Shown here: positions 63,156-64,000 of the stretch, one piece after another
How positions within the stretch are numbered: position 1 is the stretch's first letter
How the letters are laid out: every line of letters begins with the position of its first letter
Origin: Zonotrichia leucophrys gambelii
Taxonomy: Eukaryota > Chordata > Aves > Passeriformes > Passerellidae
Reading direction: 5' to 3'
Assembly (NCBI RefSeq): GCF_028769735.1
Contig: NC_088200.1
Location: forward strand, 74,997,421-75,061,420
Length of the DNA: 64,000 bases
Position numbers and translations under genes: made by a program
The notes under the pieces: model-generated
Seen by the model: only the letters and a program-made list of their open reading frames with translations
Database searches by the model: none
What the model was told of the DNA's origin: nothing

Positions 63156-64000
63156 CTTGAAACCAGTAAGATACAATGTCAGTAAATCCATATATACCTT
63201 CCCTCAATTTTAATAGATTATGAGCATGTAAATTTCTTTTGACATTGAAAATACCAGGTGACCTGGCCGCATTCAGGTAACATTCACATTGCACAAAAGG
63301 AGATGAAAGAATGTCCAGTATTTGACTATTAAAGGCTACAGGGTAACAAGGACCCTTCAGAGCTTTTAACCACAGAAAGAAGAACCCTTCAGAGCTTTTA
63401 ACCAAGTGATGGTGCAGCATAACTGGTCTGACACAACAAGATTTATGTAGGAGGAGAGGCAAAATAATGCTCATGTGGAAAGTCACCAGCAATGACATAA
63501 TAACATTCCTCATCACCCAGGAACAGGACCATTTCCTTCCCTCCCTTGACCTGGCTTCAACTCAACCCAAAGAAACCCCAAATCCACAAAAACTTTAAAA
63601 TATAACACTTCAAAAATTAAAAAAGTATTGTTGCAGGTGCTAATGGCTCCTTAGGCTAATACAAATAACTACTCTCAACGTAAGTGTCACTGATGCCCCT
63701 TTTATTTTTTTTTTCTCTATCTGGCTTTCCAATAACTGCACAAACTGAGAAGGTTCACTATTCCTCTGATGAGCAAAATGTCAGGTTAAATCAAAAAGAC
63801 ATAAATTTCTCATGCCAGTGCTTCACAGACATCTTAAAACAGCAGAAAATGTCTACTCCAGGCAGATCACAGTAGAAACCAGGAGGGCAAGCACAGTTTT
63901 CAAAACTTCTGCAGTTTATTTTTCATTTTCTAAAGACCAAGTAGCTGGAGAGCAAAGCAGGGAGAAGGATACCAAATGAATTCCCAGTAAGGTGCCTGTG
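63156..64000 (-). other. RASGRF2: RASGRF2 intron, truncated by the window edge
   Basis: An intron upstream of the exon at 63046-63155. A small local duplication of AGAACCCTTCAGAGCTTTTAACCA-like sequence occurs at about 63350-63402. No exon was recognised before the window end. Confidence 0.7.

Overview
The window looks like nuclear DNA from a bird, probably a songbird. Introns are AT-rich and exons GC-rich, CR1 LINE 3' ends with the (ATTCTRTG)-type tail are present, and several LTR families occur that resemble passerine endogenous retroviruses. The taxon is inferred from repeat types, not from a database match.

The whole window lies inside one gene on the minus strand. Sixteen exons between 63155 and 1127 join without any frame break: 2,199 nt, 733 codons, every junction GT-AG and phase-compatible. 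They encode the middle and most of the C-terminal part of RASGRF2, a calcium/calmodulin-regulated exchange factor for Ras and Rac. In transcription order they cover the second half of the DH domain (63046-63155, 61111-61229), the second PH domain (56488-56648, 55437-55503, 54502-54638, 51414-51496), the first part of the Ras exchanger motif (REM; 47782-48030), a Ser/Pro-rich linker (46656-47044, 39232-39357, 37914-38003), the second part of the REM (19864-19970, 11078-11190, 4787-4847) and the start of the catalytic CDC25 domain (4198-4301, 2306-2390, 1127-1324). The N-terminal PH1/coiled-coil/IQ region and the last part of CDC25 with the stop codon lie outside the window. I found no second protein-coding gene.

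The rest is intron. The largest introns are 19971-37913 (17.9 kb), 11191-19863 (8.7 kb), 39358-46655 (7.3 kb) and 4848-11077 (6.2 kb). Mobile DNA includes a 717-773 bp LTR family with 5-bp duplications (3246-4018, 16190-16906, 53765-54484), a roughly 410 bp family with 6-bp duplications (688-1100, 8005-8418, 47079-47487), a roughly 610 bp family with 6-bp duplications (28566-29172, 48094-48703), a fourth family (2680-4187, interrupted; 45387-46048), other LTR-like pieces, and CR1 copies, the longest about 3.5 kb at 40856-44400. Simple repeats include a roughly 235 bp (AAAGG)n tract and a minisatellite with a 133-bp higher-order period.

Three observations stand out. The LTR at 48094 is followed by the exact complement of the 3' part of tRNA-Asn including CCA, and the 6-bp duplication GCCCTT encloses LTR plus tRNA sequence, so a retroviral end appears to have integrated with tRNA-derived sequence attached. 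Five LTR insertions lie within 10-63 nt of RASGRF2 splice sites, one of them supplying a possible branch point. A perfect 21-bp intronic hairpin lies at 11469-11534.
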